Source of the DNA: Pseudomonas sp. Tri1
Lineage (GTDB): Bacteria; Pseudomonadota; Gammaproteobacteria; Pseudomonadales; Pseudomonadaceae
Reading direction: 5' to 3'
DNA: 64,000 nucleotides
Assembly: GCF_017968885.1 (NCBI RefSeq)
Contig: NZ_CP072913.1
Coordinates: 6,488,501-6,552,500, forward strand
In this document: piece by piece, positions 18,162-28,085 of the stretch
How positions within the stretch are numbered: the first letter of the stretch is position 1
Layout of the letters: each line of letters starts with the position of its first letter
Made by a program: the position numbers and the translations under genes
The notes under the pieces: generated by a model
Database searches by the model: none
The model's input: only the letters and a program-made list of their open reading frames with translations
Told to the model about the DNA's origin: nothing

Positions 18162-18806
18162 TTAAACGCCAAACTGCGCCCGATAAGCCTCAACCGCCGG
18201 CAAATGCTGCTTGAGCTGCGGATCGTCGGCCAAAAACTCCAGCACTTGGGTCAGCGACACAATGCTGATCACCGGAATGCCAAAGTCGCGCTCCACTTCC
18301 TGGATCGCCGATAACTCACCGTTGCCGCGTTCCTGGCGGTTCAGGGCGATCAGCACGCCGGCCGCCTTGGCGCCTTCCTGGGAACCGATGATCTGCATCA
18401 CTTCACGGATGGCGGTGCCGGCGGTGATCACGTCGTCGATGATCAGCACGTCGCCGGTCAACGGTGCGCCCACCAGGCTGCCGCCTTCACCATGGGCCTT
18501 GGCTTCCTTGCGGTTGAAGCACCAAGGCAAGTCGCGGCCATGGTGTTCAGCCAGGGCGACGGCAGTGGTGGCGGCCAGCGGGATACCTTTATAGGCCGGG
18601 CCGAACAGAACATCGAACGGAATACCGCTCTCAACGATGGCCGCCGCATAGAAACGACCCAGTTGCGCCAGGGCGGTGCCGGTGTTGAACAGGCCGGCAT
18701 TGAAGAAGTACGGGCTGGTGCGCCCGGACTTGAGGGTGAACTCACCGAAGCGCAAAACGCCGCGATCGATGGCAAAACGAATGAAATCGCGCTGATACGC
18801 CTGCAT
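18162..18806 (-). CDS. pyrE: Orotate phosphoribosyltransferase
   Basis: A 214-residue enzyme that joins orotate to PRPP giving OMP in pyrimidine synthesis. The PRPP-binding motif [16 protein letters not shown] is intact, along with [19 protein letters not shown] and the [13 protein letters not shown] flexible loop. The ATG at 18806 (MQAYQRDF) gives the family length; an upstream in-frame ATG at 18821 would add MRLFF. It is divergent from crc with 83 bases between them, the order known in Pseudomonas. Confidence 0.96.
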   Translation of the reverse strand: MQAYQRDFIRFAIDRGVLRFGEFTLKSGRTSPYFFNAGLFNTGTALAQLGRFYAAAIVESGIPFDVLFGPAYKGIPLAATTAVALAEHHGRDLPWCFNRKEAKAHGEGGSLVGAPLTGDVLIIDDVITAGTAIREVMQIIGSQEGAKAAGVLIALNRQERGNGELSAIQEVERDFGIPVISIVSLTQVLEFLADDPQLKQHLPAVEAYRAQFGV

Positions 18807-18852
18807 GAAAAAAAGCCTCAAATACCGCGGATTTAGCTAAATAGGTACACGC

Positions 18853-18867
18853 CGTGTATCATACACG
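18853..18867. promoter_or_regulatory. Perfect 15-base palindrome between pyrE and crc
   Basis: CGTGTAT-C-ATACACG, an odd-length perfect palindrome, sits in the middle of the 83-base divergent region, 23 bases before the crc start. It is well placed as an operator or promoter overlap for one or both genes. No regulator can be named. Confidence 0.4.
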
Positions 18868-18889
18868 CACGTGATTTTTGGGGCCATTT

Positions 18890-19669
18890 ATGCGGATCAT
18901 CAGTGTGAACGTCAATGGTATTCAGGCTGCAGTCGAGCGAGGTTTGCTCAGTTGGCTGCAAGCACAGAATGCCGACGTCATCTGCCTGCAGGACACCCGC
19001 GCCTCCGCCTTTGAACTGGACGATGCAGCCTTCCAACTGGATGGTTACTTCCTTTATGCCTGCGATGCCGAAGTCCCCGCCCAGGGTGGCGTGGCTTTGT
19101 ACTCGCGGCTGCAACCGAAGGCTGTCATCAACGGTCTCGGTTTCGAGACGGCGGACCGCTACGGGCGCTACCTGCAAGCCGATTTCGACAAGGTCAGCAT
19201 CGCGACCTTACTGCTCCCTTCCGGGCAGAACGGCGATGAAGATTTGAATCAGAAATTCAAGTTGATGGACGACTTCGCCCGTTATCTGGATAAACAGCGG
19301 CGCAAACGTCGCGAGTACATTTATTGTGGCTCGCTGTACGTCGCGCAACAAAAACTGGATATCAAGAACTGGCGCGACAGCCAACAATCTCCTGGTTTCC
19401 TGGCGCCGGAACGGGCCTGGATGGACGAGATCATTGGCAACATGGGTTATGTTGATGCCCTGCGCGAAGTCAGCCGAGAGGGCGACCAGTACAGCTGGTG
19501 GCCAGACAACGAACAAGCCGAGATGCTCAACCTCGGCTGGCGTTTCGACTACCAGCTGCTGACGCCTGGCCTGCGCCGTTTCGTGCGCAGTGCCCGTCTA
19601 CCGCGCCAGCCACGGTTCTCGCAGCATGCACCACTGATCGTCGATTACGACTGGACGCTGACCATCTAA
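18890..19669 (+). CDS. crc: Catabolite repression control protein Crc
   Basis: A 259-residue member of the exonuclease-endonuclease-phosphatase (EEP) fold. It begins MRIISVNVNGIQAAVERGLL and ends SQHAPLIVDYDW. In Pseudomonas, Crc has no nuclease activity but acts with Hfq to block translation of mRNAs for less-preferred carbon sources, relieved by CrcZ-type small RNAs. The ATG at 18890 gives exactly the known length. Its position beside pyrE is conserved. A terminator follows. Confidence 0.96.
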   Translation: MRIISVNVNGIQAAVERGLLSWLQAQNADVICLQDTRASAFELDDAAFQLDGYFLYACDAEVPAQGGVALYSRLQPKAVINGLGFETADRYGRYLQADFDKVSIATLLLPSGQNGDEDLNQKFKLMDDFARYLDKQRRKRREYIYCGSLYVAQQKLDIKNWRDSQQSPGFLAPERAWMDEIIGNMGYVDALREVSREGDQYSWWPDNEQAEMLNLGWRFDYQLLTPGLRRFVRSARLPRQPRFSQHAPLIVDYDWTLTI

Positions 19670-19725
19670 GCGTATTTCGCGACATCGCTCAGGCGATGAA
19701 GCAGACAGTCTGCCGACCGATTAAA

Positions 19726-19763
19726 GAAAATGCCCGTATCGCAAGATACGGGCATTTTTTTTC
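19726..19763 (+). terminator. Rho-independent terminator after crc
   Basis: ATGCCCGTATC / GATACGGGCAT stem with GCAA loop followed by T8. The left side is A-rich, so it may also act on the convergent gltS gene. Confidence 0.92.
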
Positions 19764-19794
19764 AGGCCGGCGCTACTCACGCATACGCGGAACC

Positions 19795-21000
19795 TCAAGC
19801 AGCGGCAAAGAACGGCAGGGCAAGGTACAGCTTAATCACGATGACATTAATAATGTCGATGAAAAAAGCCCCCACCATGGGCACCACCAGAAACGCTATC
19901 TGCGAAGGCCCATAGCGCTGCGTCACCGCCTGCATGTTAGCGATGGCTGTTGGCGTGGCGCCCAGTCCAAAACCGCAATGTCCTGCCGCCAGTACCGCCG
20001 CATCATAGTTACGACCCATCATTCTGAACGTCACGAAAATCGCAAACAGCGCCATGGCTAACGCTTGTACAGCCAGGATGATGAAGATCGGCAAAGCCAG
20101 TGCCGCCAGATCCCACAGCTTGAGCGACATCAGAGCGATCGCCAGGAACAGCGACAAACTGACATTTCCCAGTACAGAAACTTCACGCTCAAACACTTGG
20201 TACAAGCCCAGCGCTGAAAGTCCATTGCGTAAAACAACACCGACGAACAAGACGCAAACAAAGGTCGGCAACTCAAGTGCTGTTTCATGGAGCAAACCAT
20301 TCAACAGGGAGCCGGCCAGTAGGCTGACCGCGATCAGGGCAAGCGTCTCGATAAACGAAAACGAGGTAATCGAACGCTCTTTGTTCGGTTGCTCAAAGCC
20401 CTTTGGCAGACGCGGCTTTTCCTGCTCCAGGCCGGGTAGCTGGACACGCTTGACCAGTAGTCGAGCCACCGGCCCCCCAATCAGGCCACCCAGTACCAAA
20501 CCAAACGTCGCAGAAGCCATCGCAAGTTCGGAAGCGGAAGCCAGGCCGAACTTCTCACTGAACAGGGTCCCCCACGCAGCACCTGTACCGTGCCCTCCTG
20601 CCAAAGTAATCGAGCCTGTCAGCAGGCCCATCAGTGGATCGAGCCCCAGCATTTTTGCAAGCCCGATGCCCATGGCATTCTGGACCACCAGGAGCCCGAC
20701 GACCGCCAGCAGGAAAACCCCCACTACGCGCCCGCCCTTCTTCAGGCTGGCGAAGTCTGCACTCAAGCCAATGGTGGCAAAAAACGCCAGCATCAAGGGC
20801 GACTGCAGTGAAGTATCGAATCGCACTTCAATATCGAGGAGGCGCAAAGCCAGGAGAACCAGGGCAACTACCAGACCGCCGGCTACCGGTTCAGGGATAT
20901 TGTAAGTGCGCAAGAAACCGACACGGGCGACAAGTCCACGTCCCAGTAAAAGCACTAAAGAAGCGGCTACCAGTGTTCCATAAAAATCGAGCTGAACCAT
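19795..21000 (-). CDS. gltS: Sodium/glutamate symporter
   Basis: A 401-residue inner-membrane protein of the GltS (ESS) family that imports glutamate with sodium. About ten hydrophobic helices are arranged as two inverted halves. The family's glycine-rich reentrant motif GSITLAGGHGTGAAWG is followed by the second-half equivalent GHCGFGLGATPTAIANM. It starts MVQLDFYGTLVAASLVLLLG like E. coli GltS. It is convergent with crc. Confidence 0.95.
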   Translation of the reverse strand: MVQLDFYGTLVAASLVLLLGRGLVARVGFLRTYNIPEPVAGGLVVALVLLALRLLDIEVRFDTSLQSPLMLAFFATIGLSADFASLKKGGRVVGVFLLAVVGLLVVQNAMGIGLAKMLGLDPLMGLLTGSITLAGGHGTGAAWGTLFSEKFGLASASELAMASATFGLVLGGLIGGPVARLLVKRVQLPGLEQEKPRLPKGFEQPNKERSITSFSFIETLALIAVSLLAGSLLNGLLHETALELPTFVCVLFVGVVLRNGLSALGLYQVFEREVSVLGNVSLSLFLAIALMSLKLWDLAALALPIFIILAVQALAMALFAIFVTFRMMGRNYDAAVLAAGHCGFGLGATPTAIANMQAVTQRYGPSQIAFLVVPMVGAFFIDIINVIVIKLYLALPFFAAA

Positions 21001-21252
21001 CGGGGTTTATTCTTGAGCAGATATTCAGAAGCGAACTGTTTACCTGGACACGCCTCTTGAACAGGTTGATCGCATCAACACTAATTGATTGTTTTATTCA
21101 AGGACCTTCAATGGCCTGAATATATCGAAATATTTCTTGATGAATATAACTTGGCGCAACCTTATCAAGAACATTGGCCGCACCAGGACTATTTAGTTGT
21201 GACTGGAAGTGTATGAGCGGCACATATGAGGTTCGAACACTTACCCGCTCCC

Positions 21253-21289
21253 AAAACAAATGCCCCGACAAGTCGGGGCATTTGTTTGA
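21253..21289. terminator. Hairpin resembling a bidirectional terminator
   Basis: CAAATGCCCCGA / TCGGGGCATTTG arms with a short loop, A-rich on the left and TTTG on the right. It lies after the DUF4870 gene (minus strand), which it probably terminates. Confidence 0.8.
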
Positions 21290-21335
21290 ATCGCTGCAAA
21301 CGGGTTATCTCAAACCGGGTTGCCAACTTCTTCCG

Positions 21336-21704
21336 TTACTTGACCAACCGCCAGGTAAACGGATATCGGTACGGCTGCCCTTCATTGGCCTTCACCCCAC
21401 CGATGATGGTCAGCACCAGCGCACCAATAGCCACCAGGCCAAACAGGAAGAAGCCGATGACCACGACCATCAGCAGCAAGCTGATCGCCGAGGCAATGGC
21501 CACGGTGATCTGGAAGTTCAGCGCTTCCTTGCCCTGAGCATCGATGAACGGGTCGGATTCGCGCTTGAGCTGCCAGAGCACCAACGGTCCGATCAACGTA
21601 CCGAACGGAATCCAGATCCCCAACAAGGCAGACAGGTGACAAAACATTGCCCATTGACGCGCCTCTTTGCTCGGCTGGGGCAGTAGGATTTGCTCATCAC
21701 TCAT
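21336..21704 (-). CDS. DUF4870 (Tic20-like) membrane protein
   Basis: A 122-residue protein with about three membrane helices. It contains WAMFCHLSALLGIWIPFG, then KEALNFQITVAIASAISLLL, matching the DUF4870/Tic20-like family. The function in bacteria is unknown. An AGGAG lies a few bases before the ATG at 21704. It is downstream of rph on the same strand with a 30-base gap, so it may be co-transcribed with it. Confidence 0.88.
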   Translation of the reverse strand: MSDEQILLPQPSKEARQWAMFCHLSALLGIWIPFGTLIGPLVLWQLKRESDPFIDAQGKEALNFQITVAIASAISLLLMVVVIGFFLFGLVAIGALVLTIIGGVKANEGQPYRYPFTWRLVK

Positions 21705-21734
21705 GACGCTCTCCTTGTCTGAAGCGTGAATCGA

Positions 21735-22457
21735 TCAGTCAGCCAATGCGGCCTTTTGCAGTTCGAAAATTTCGTTCATGCCTTTCTTCGCCAACTCCAG
21801 CATAGCGTTCAATTCCGCCGGCTGGAACGGCGCGCCTTCGGCGGTGCCCTGGACTTCGATGAAGCCCCCGGCGCTGGTCATGACCACGTTCAGGTCGGTC
21901 TCGGCAGCGGAGTCTTCCAGATAGTCCAAATCCAGCACCGGCTCGCCCTGGTACATGCCCACGGACACAGCGGCGATCATCTGCTTGAGCGGGTCGCCGC
22001 CCTTGAGGCCGCCACGCTTCTTGATCACTTTCAAGGCGTCGACCAGCGCGACCATGGCACCGGTAATGGACGCAGTACGCGTGCCGCCATCGGCCTGAAT
22101 CACGTCGCAATCGACATACAGCGTCACGTCGCCCAGCTTGGACATGTCCAGCGCGGCGCGCAGCGAACGGCCGATCAGGCGCTGGATTTCCAGGGTACGA
22201 CCGCCCTGCTTGCCACGGCTGGCTTCGCGCTGGTTCCGCTCACCGGTGGCGCGCGGCAACATGCCGTATTCGGCGGTCAACCAGCCTTGGCCCTGGCCCT
22301 TGAGGAACCGTGGCACGCCGTTTTCGACGCTGACCGTGCAGATAACCTTGGTATCACCGAATTCGACCAGTACAGACCCCTCGGCGTGTTTGGTGTAGTT
22401 GCGGGTAATGCGGATCGAGCGAAGCTGATCGGCAGCGCGACCACTTGGACGTTTCAT
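21735..22457 (-). CDS. rph: Ribonuclease PH
   Basis: A 240-residue phosphorolytic 3'-5' exoribonuclease that trims tRNA 3' ends, working as a hexamer. It starts [20 protein letters not shown] and includes [39 protein letters not shown] and [18 protein letters not shown], covering the phosphate-binding and catalytic segments. The frame is open further upstream, but the 22457 ATG gives the conserved N-terminus. It is divergent from yicC, the conserved order. Confidence 0.96.
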   Translation of the reverse strand: MKRPSGRAADQLRSIRITRNYTKHAEGSVLVEFGDTKVICTVSVENGVPRFLKGQGQGWLTAEYGMLPRATGERNQREASRGKQGGRTLEIQRLIGRSLRAALDMSKLGDVTLYVDCDVIQADGGTRTASITGAMVALVDALKVIKKRGGLKGGDPLKQMIAAVSVGMYQGEPVLDLDYLEDSAAETDLNVVMTSAGGFIEVQGTAEGAPFQPAELNAMLELAKKGMNEIFELQKAALAD

Positions 22458-22730
22458 AGGGAACACCTGTACAGAGGACGGAAAACTGCCGAGCATTATA
22501 GAGCCGTGAATCGTCATAGGGCAGTTAAACGTAGCGAGTTCTAAAAAGCCGATGCGAGCAAAGGCGCGCAAAGGGCCGCCCGACGGGCTGCTGCGCTTTG
22601 TCACAAGCGCGGTTGGGGCATACGCCTCACTGCGCTACAATCCTGCGCCTTTGCTACCCTTCGGCTTTTATTCACAGATTCCAGGCTCCACGACCACCGG
22701 TTGTGGCCGCCTGCATTGCGAGGAACCTCC

Positions 22731-23594
22731 ATGGTGCACAGCATGACTGCCTTCGCCCGCGTCGAAAAGGCCGGGGCCCAAGGCACGCTGAGTTGGGAAC
22801 TGCGCTCGGTGAACAGCCGTTACCTGGAGCCGCACCTGCGCCTGCCTGAATCCTTTCGCGACCTCGAAGGCGGCGTGCGCGAGGCGCTGCGCCAAGGCCT
22901 GTCCCGGGGCAAGCTGGAATGCACCCTGCGTTTTATCGAAGAAAGCACCGGCAAGACGCTGCAGGTAGACCGCGAGCGCGCCGCACAGCTGGTGGCTGCA
23001 GCCGAAACCGTCGCCAGCCTGATCAACAACCCTGCCGCCCTGAACCCACTGGAAGTCCTGGCCTGGCCCGGCGTGCTCGTGGGCGATGCGAGCGACCCGC
23101 AAGCGCTGAACGCCGAGGCGATGGCGTTGTTCAATGAAGGGCTCAAGGAGCTCAAGGCCGGCCGCGAGCGTGAAGGCGCCGAGCTGGCCCGGTTGATCAA
23201 CGAGCGCCTGACCTCCATTGAAGAAGACGTCAGCACCCTGCGCGAACTGGTCCCGCAGATGCTCGCCACCCAGCGCCAGAAAGTCCTCGATCGCTTCGCC
23301 GACATGAAGGCTGAGCTGGACCCGCAGCGCCTGGAACAGGAAATGGTCATGCTCGCGCAAAAAAGCGACGTGGCCGAAGAACTGGATCGCCTGAGCACCC
23401 ACATCATCGAAGTTCGCCGGGTGCTCAAGTCCGGTGGTGCGGCCGGTCGCCGCCTCGATTTCCTGATGCAGGAACTCAACCGCGAAGCCAATACACTGGG
23501 CTCCAAAGCCTTCGACCCGCGCAGCACCCAGGCTGCGGTCAACCTCAAGGTGTTGATCGAGCAGATGCGCGAACAAGTGCAGAACATTGAGTAA
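22731..23594 (+). CDS. yicC: YicC family endoribonuclease
   Basis: A 287-residue protein of the YicC/YloC family. It begins MVHSMTAFARVEKAG, followed by LSWELRSVNSRYLEPHLRLP, and ends with the conserved segment GRRLDFLMQELNREANTLGSKA. E. coli YicC and relatives are endoribonucleases linked to small-RNA turnover. The ATG at 22731 has AGGAACC upstream. It lies 12 bases before gmk and is likely co-transcribed with it. Confidence 0.93.
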   Translation: MVHSMTAFARVEKAGAQGTLSWELRSVNSRYLEPHLRLPESFRDLEGGVREALRQGLSRGKLECTLRFIEESTGKTLQVDRERAAQLVAAAETVASLINNPAALNPLEVLAWPGVLVGDASDPQALNAEAMALFNEGLKELKAGREREGAELARLINERLTSIEEDVSTLRELVPQMLATQRQKVLDRFADMKAELDPQRLEQEMVMLAQKSDVAEELDRLSTHIIEVRRVLKSGGAAGRRLDFLMQELNREANTLGSKAFDPRSTQAAVNLKVLIEQMREQVQNIE

Positions 23595-23600
23595 GGCTAA

Positions 23601-24227
<627 letters not shown>

Positions 24228-24394
24228 TCAGCCCTTCCCAAAACCGCTGCGACGGCTTTACATTGGTAGTCGCAGCGCGCCGAGGGGTTTGGTTAAAAAA
24301 TCAGCGCTTCCCTAAACGCTGGTGTTTTTTTAAACTGTCGAGTCCGCTCGCCCAACCGGGCAGCGCGCATATTGCATTCGCTCCGAGGAATACC

Positions 24395-24658
24395 ATGGCC
24401 CGCGTAACCGTTGAAGACTGCCTAGAACACGTGGAAAACCGCTTTGAGCTGGTCATGCTCTCTACCAAGCGTGCCCGTCAACTGGCCACCGGTGGCAAAG
24501 AGCCGTTGGTCCAGTGGGAAAACGACAAGCCTACTGTAGTAGCGCTGCGTGAAATCGCCGAAGGCCTGATGAGCTACGAGTTCATCGCCAACGCTGAAAT
24601 CGTCGAAGACGAACCGCTGTTCGCAGCGTTCGAGGACGAGTCCAACGAGGCGGTCTAA
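24395..24658 (+). CDS. rpoZ: RNA polymerase omega subunit
   Basis: An 87-residue omega subunit that helps assemble beta' and contributes a (p)ppGpp-binding site on RNA polymerase. It starts [20 protein letters not shown] and carries [20 protein letters not shown], the conserved omega core. The ATG at 24395 follows GAGGAA. Its placement directly before spoT couples the omega gene with (p)ppGpp metabolism, as in E. coli. Confidence 0.97.
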   Translation: MARVTVEDCLEHVENRFELVMLSTKRARQLATGGKEPLVQWENDKPTVVALREIAEGLMSYEFIANAEIVEDEPLFAAFEDESNEAV

Positions 24659-24718
24659 GCCTATGCCTGGTCGACGTAGCACGGCGCGGGGTCACAGCAA
24701 ACGGCAGGAGTCATCATC

Positions 24719-26824
24719 ATGCCGAGCATAGACGCCCTCGCCGATCGCTTATCGGCCTACCTCGGCACGGACCAGGTCAATCTGGTCCGCCGAGCCTATT
24801 TCTACGCTGAACAAGCCCACGACGGCCAACGCCGGCGTAGCGGCGAGGCGTACGTCACGCATCCTCTTGCAGTGGCGAATATTCTTGCCGACATGCACAT
24901 GGACCATCAAAGCCTGATGGCGGCGATGCTGCATGACGTGATCGAAGACACCGGCATTGCCAAGGAAGCGCTGCAAGCGCAGTTCGGCGAAACCGTGGCC
25001 GAACTGGTCGACGGGGTCAGCAAACTGACCCAGATGAACTTCGAGACCAAGGCCGAGGCCCAGGCCGAGAACTTCCAGAAAATGGCCATGGCCATGGCGC
25101 GCGATATCCGTGTGATCCTGGTCAAGCTCGCCGACCGCTTGCACAACATGCGCACCCTGGAAGTGCTGTCCGGCGAAAAACGCCGACGCATCGCCAAGGA
25201 AACCCTGGAAATCTACGCACCCATCGCCAATCGCCTGGGCATGCACGCGATCCGCATCGAGTTCGAAGACCTCGGTTTCAAGGCCATGCACCCTATGCGT
25301 TCGGCGCGGATCAACCAGGCCGTCAAGCGTGCTCGGGGCAACCGCAAGGAAATCGTCAACAAGATCGAAGAGTCCCTGAGCCACTGCCTGGCCATCGACG
25401 GCATCGAAGGCGAAGTCAGCGGGCGGCAGAAACACCTCTACGGCATCTACAAGAAAATGCGCGGCAAGCGTCGGGCCTTCAACGAGATCATGGACGTCTA
25501 CGCGTTCCGGATCATCGTCGACAAGGTCGATACCTGCTACCGCGTACTGGGTGCTGTGCATAATTTGTACAAACCGTTACCGGGGCGCTTCAAGGATTAC
25601 ATCGCGATTCCCAAGGCCAACGGCTATCAGTCGCTACACACCACGTTGTTCGGCATGCACGGTGTACCGATCGAAATCCAGATCCGCACCCGTGAAATGG
25701 AAGAGATGGCCAACAACGGCATCGCTGCCCACTGGCTGTACAAATCCAGCGGCGACGAACAACCCAAGAGCACCCACGCCCGGGCCCGACAGTGGGTCAA
25801 GGGCGTGCTGGAAATGCAGCAGCGGGCCGGCAACTCCCTGGAATTCATTGAAAGCGTGAAGATCGACCTGTTTCCGGACGAGGTCTACGTCTTTACGCCC
25901 AAAGGTCGGATCATGGAGCTGCCCAAAGGCTCCACGGCCGTGGACTTCGCCTACGCCGTGCACACCGACGTCGGCAACAGCTGCATCGCGTGCCGGATCA
26001 ACCGACGCCTGGCGCCGTTGTCCGAACCGCTGCAAAGCGGCTCCACGGTGGAAATCGTCAGCGCCCCCGGCGCCCGGCCGAACCCGGCGTGGCTCAATTT
26101 CGTGGTCACCGGTAAGGCCCGCACCCATATCCGCCATGCCCTGAAGCTGCAACGCCGCTCCGAATCCATCAGCCTCGGCGAACGCCTGCTGAACAAAGTG
26201 CTGAACGGTTTCGACAGCTCCCTGGACAAGATCCCGGCCGAGCGCGTGCAACTCATGCTCCACGAATACCGTCTCGAGCTGATCGAAGACCTGCTCGAAG
26301 ACATCGGCTTGGGCAATCGCATGGCCTACGTTGTCGCCCGCCGCCTGCTCGGCGAAGGCGAACAGCTGCCTAGCCCCGAAGGCCCGCTGGCGATTCGCGG
26401 CACCGAGGGCCTGGTGCTCAGTTACGCCAAGTGCTGCACGCCGATCCCGGGCGACCCGATTGTCGGCCACCTGTCCGCCGGCAAAGGGATGGTGGTGCAC
26501 CTGGACAACTGCCGCAACATCAGCGAAATCCGCCACAACCCGGAAAAATGCATCCAGCTCTCCTGGGCCAAGGATGTCACCGGCGAATTCAACGTCGAGC
26601 TGCGGGTCGAGCTGGAGCACCAGCGCGGCCTGATCGCCCTGTTGGCCAGCAGCGTCAACGCCGCCGATGGCAATATCGAAAAAATCAGCATGGACGAACG
26701 CGATGGCCGCATCAGCGTGGTCCAACTGGTGGTCAGCGTGCACGACCGCGTGCATCTGGCCCGCGTGATCAAGAAATTGCGTGCCCTGACGGGCGTCATC
26801 CGCATCACCCGGATGCGCGCATAG
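24719..26824 (+). CDS. spoT: Bifunctional (p)ppGpp synthetase/hydrolase SpoT
   Basis: A 701-residue stringent-response enzyme. The N-terminal HD hydrolase domain has His48, His72-Asp73 (MLHDVIEDTG) and the KLADRLHNMRTL motif. The RelA/SpoT synthetase domain includes GRFKDYIAIPKANGYQSLHT. A TGS domain begins near residue 385 (DEVYVFTPKGRIMELP), followed by the conserved CCTPIPGD helical segment and a C-terminal ACT domain from about residue 625. The intact HD residues indicate a SpoT-type rather than RelA-type enzyme. Length equals that of other pseudomonads. Confidence 0.97.
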   Translation: MPSIDALADRLSAYLGTDQVNLVRRAYFYAEQAHDGQRRRSGEAYVTHPLAVANILADMHMDHQSLMAAMLHDVIEDTGIAKEALQAQFGETVAELVDGVSKLTQMNFETKAEAQAENFQKMAMAMARDIRVILVKLADRLHNMRTLEVLSGEKRRRIAKETLEIYAPIANRLGMHAIRIEFEDLGFKAMHPMRSARINQAVKRARGNRKEIVNKIEESLSHCLAIDGIEGEVSGRQKHLYGIYKKMRGKRRAFNEIMDVYAFRIIVDKVDTCYRVLGAVHNLYKPLPGRFKDYIAIPKANGYQSLHTTLFGMHGVPIEIQIRTREMEEMANNGIAAHWLYKSSGDEQPKSTHARARQWVKGVLEMQQRAGNSLEFIESVKIDLFPDEVYVFTPKGRIMELPKGSTAVDFAYAVHTDVGNSCIACRINRRLAPLSEPLQSGSTVEIVSAPGARPNPAWLNFVVTGKARTHIRHALKLQRRSESISLGERLLNKVLNGFDSSLDKIPAERVQLMLHEYRLELIEDLLEDIGLGNRMAYVVARRLLGEGEQLPSPEGPLAIRGTEGLVLSYAKCCTPIPGDPIVGHLSAGKGMVVHLDNCRNISEIRHNPEKCIQLSWAKDVTGEFNVELRVELEHQRGLIALLASSVNAADGNIEKISMDERDGRISVVQLVVSVHDRVHLARVIKKLRALTGVIRITRMRA

Positions 26825-26860
26825 CCCCCCAATAGGCCCATCCATTACAAGGAGTCATCA

Positions 26861-27241
26861 ATGACCAAGACCGTTATCACCAGCGACAAGGCCCCGGCCG
26901 CCATCGGTACTTATTCCCAGGCGATCAAGGCGGGCAACACCGTGTACATGTCGGGCCAGATCCCGCTGGACCCCAAGACCATGGAGCTGGTGGAAGGCTT
27001 CGAAGCCCAGACCGTGCAGGTGTTCGAAAACCTCAAGGCCGTGGCCGAAGCTGCCGGTGGTTCGTTCAAGGACATCGTCAAGCTCAACATCTTCCTCACC
27101 GACCTGAGCCACTTCGCCAAGGTCAACGAGATCATGGGCAAATATTTCGACCAGCCTTACCCTGCCCGTGCCGCCATCGGCGTGGCAGCCCTGCCAAAGG
27201 GCGCGCAGGTTGAGATGGATGCCATCCTGGTCATCGAGTAA
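26861..27241 (+). CDS. ridA: RidA family reactive-intermediate deaminase
   Basis: A 126-residue trimeric enamine/imine deaminase that removes 2-aminoacrylate and related PLP-enzyme by-products. It contains [20 protein letters not shown], the catalytic arginine in [20 protein letters not shown] and the terminal EMDAILVIE. Strong SD (AAGGAG) before ATG. The position after spoT is typical. Confidence 0.96.
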   Translation: MTKTVITSDKAPAAIGTYSQAIKAGNTVYMSGQIPLDPKTMELVEGFEAQTVQVFENLKAVAEAAGGSFKDIVKLNIFLTDLSHFAKVNEIMGKYFDQPYPARAAIGVAALPKGAQVEMDAILVIE

Positions 27242-27296
27242 TAAGGTCGGCGCAGCCTCCCCCGCTGCGCCGTTTTCGTCTTGAAAGGATTCCACC

Positions 27297-28037
27297 ATGC
27301 GCAAAGCGCTTGCTTTCTCGTTGGTCGCCCTGCTCCTGGGCGGCTGCGCCAGCGACCCTGCCGACCGTGACATCAGCGGTACCTGGATCAACCAGGCAGC
27401 CATCGACGCTGCCGCCAAGGGTGGCCCGCTTCGCGAGGCATTGCAGGGCTATGGCCCCAACCTGGAATGGGACGTCAACACCCGGGCTGGCCAGGCGCGC
27501 TACACCAACGGCTTTGAAAATGTCGAAGGCAAATTGCTGGGCGAAGAAGACGGCGCCTGGAAAGTCGATTTCTACGGCAGCTCCGCCAGCGAACTGAAGC
27601 GCGACGGCAACCAGTTGAACCAGGCGGCTACCGAGAACGAGCCGCAGCAGGTGTTCGACCGCGCACAAGTCCAGGTCCCGGAAGGCGCGCCCATCGGCGC
27701 CAGTTTCGAGCGAGCGCTGTATGCCGCCTACCTCGGCGGCACCTGGAACATCCTCAACGGCCCCGGCCAGGGCGCCAGCGTGCAATTCCAGCCCGACGGC
27801 CAGGTCAGCGGCCTGCCGGGTGCTGATCGTTACGCCCTGTGCCTGGCGGGCGACTGCGCCTCCATGAGCGGCGGCAACGACAATATCTGGCTGCAGCACA
27901 ATGGCCAGGGCAACACCTGGATCTTTGCCCGCGACGGCAAGAAGCTGGAAATCTTCCAAACCGTCAATACCGCGCTGGCCGATGAAATGCCGTCGTTCAC
28001 GCCGGGTACTCGGCAGTGGTTGTTGGAAAAGCAGTAA
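27297..28037 (+). CDS. Predicted lipoprotein, unknown function
   Basis: A 246-residue protein with a lipoprotein signal peptide: MRKALAFSLVALLLGGC, lipobox LLGGC with Cys17 and Ala at +2, predicting outer-membrane sorting. The mature part has two similar-looking stretches, one starting ISGTWINQAAID and one LGGTWNILNGPGQG. Each begins with a G-T-W strand and contains alternating aromatic strands, suggesting a duplicated lipocalin- or META-like beta structure. I do not recognise a named family. It follows ridA by 55 bases, perhaps in the same transcript. Confidence 0.75.
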   Translation: MRKALAFSLVALLLGGCASDPADRDISGTWINQAAIDAAAKGGPLREALQGYGPNLEWDVNTRAGQARYTNGFENVEGKLLGEEDGAWKVDFYGSSASELKRDGNQLNQAATENEPQQVFDRAQVQVPEGAPIGASFERALYAAYLGGTWNILNGPGQGASVQFQPDGQVSGLPGADRYALCLAGDCASMSGGNDNIWLQHNGQGNTWIFARDGKKLEIFQTVNTALADEMPSFTPGTRQWLLEKQ

Positions 28038-28085
28038 GCGAGACGGCGCCTTGAAATAAATGTACGGGCGCCCTCCGGTCAAGGT

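Noticed and set aside
21220..21245. GAGGTTCGAACACTTAC resembling a tRNA T-arm
   Set aside because: No acceptor stem, anticodon arm or CCA-proximal pairing can be built around it; the nearby hairpin is a terminator.
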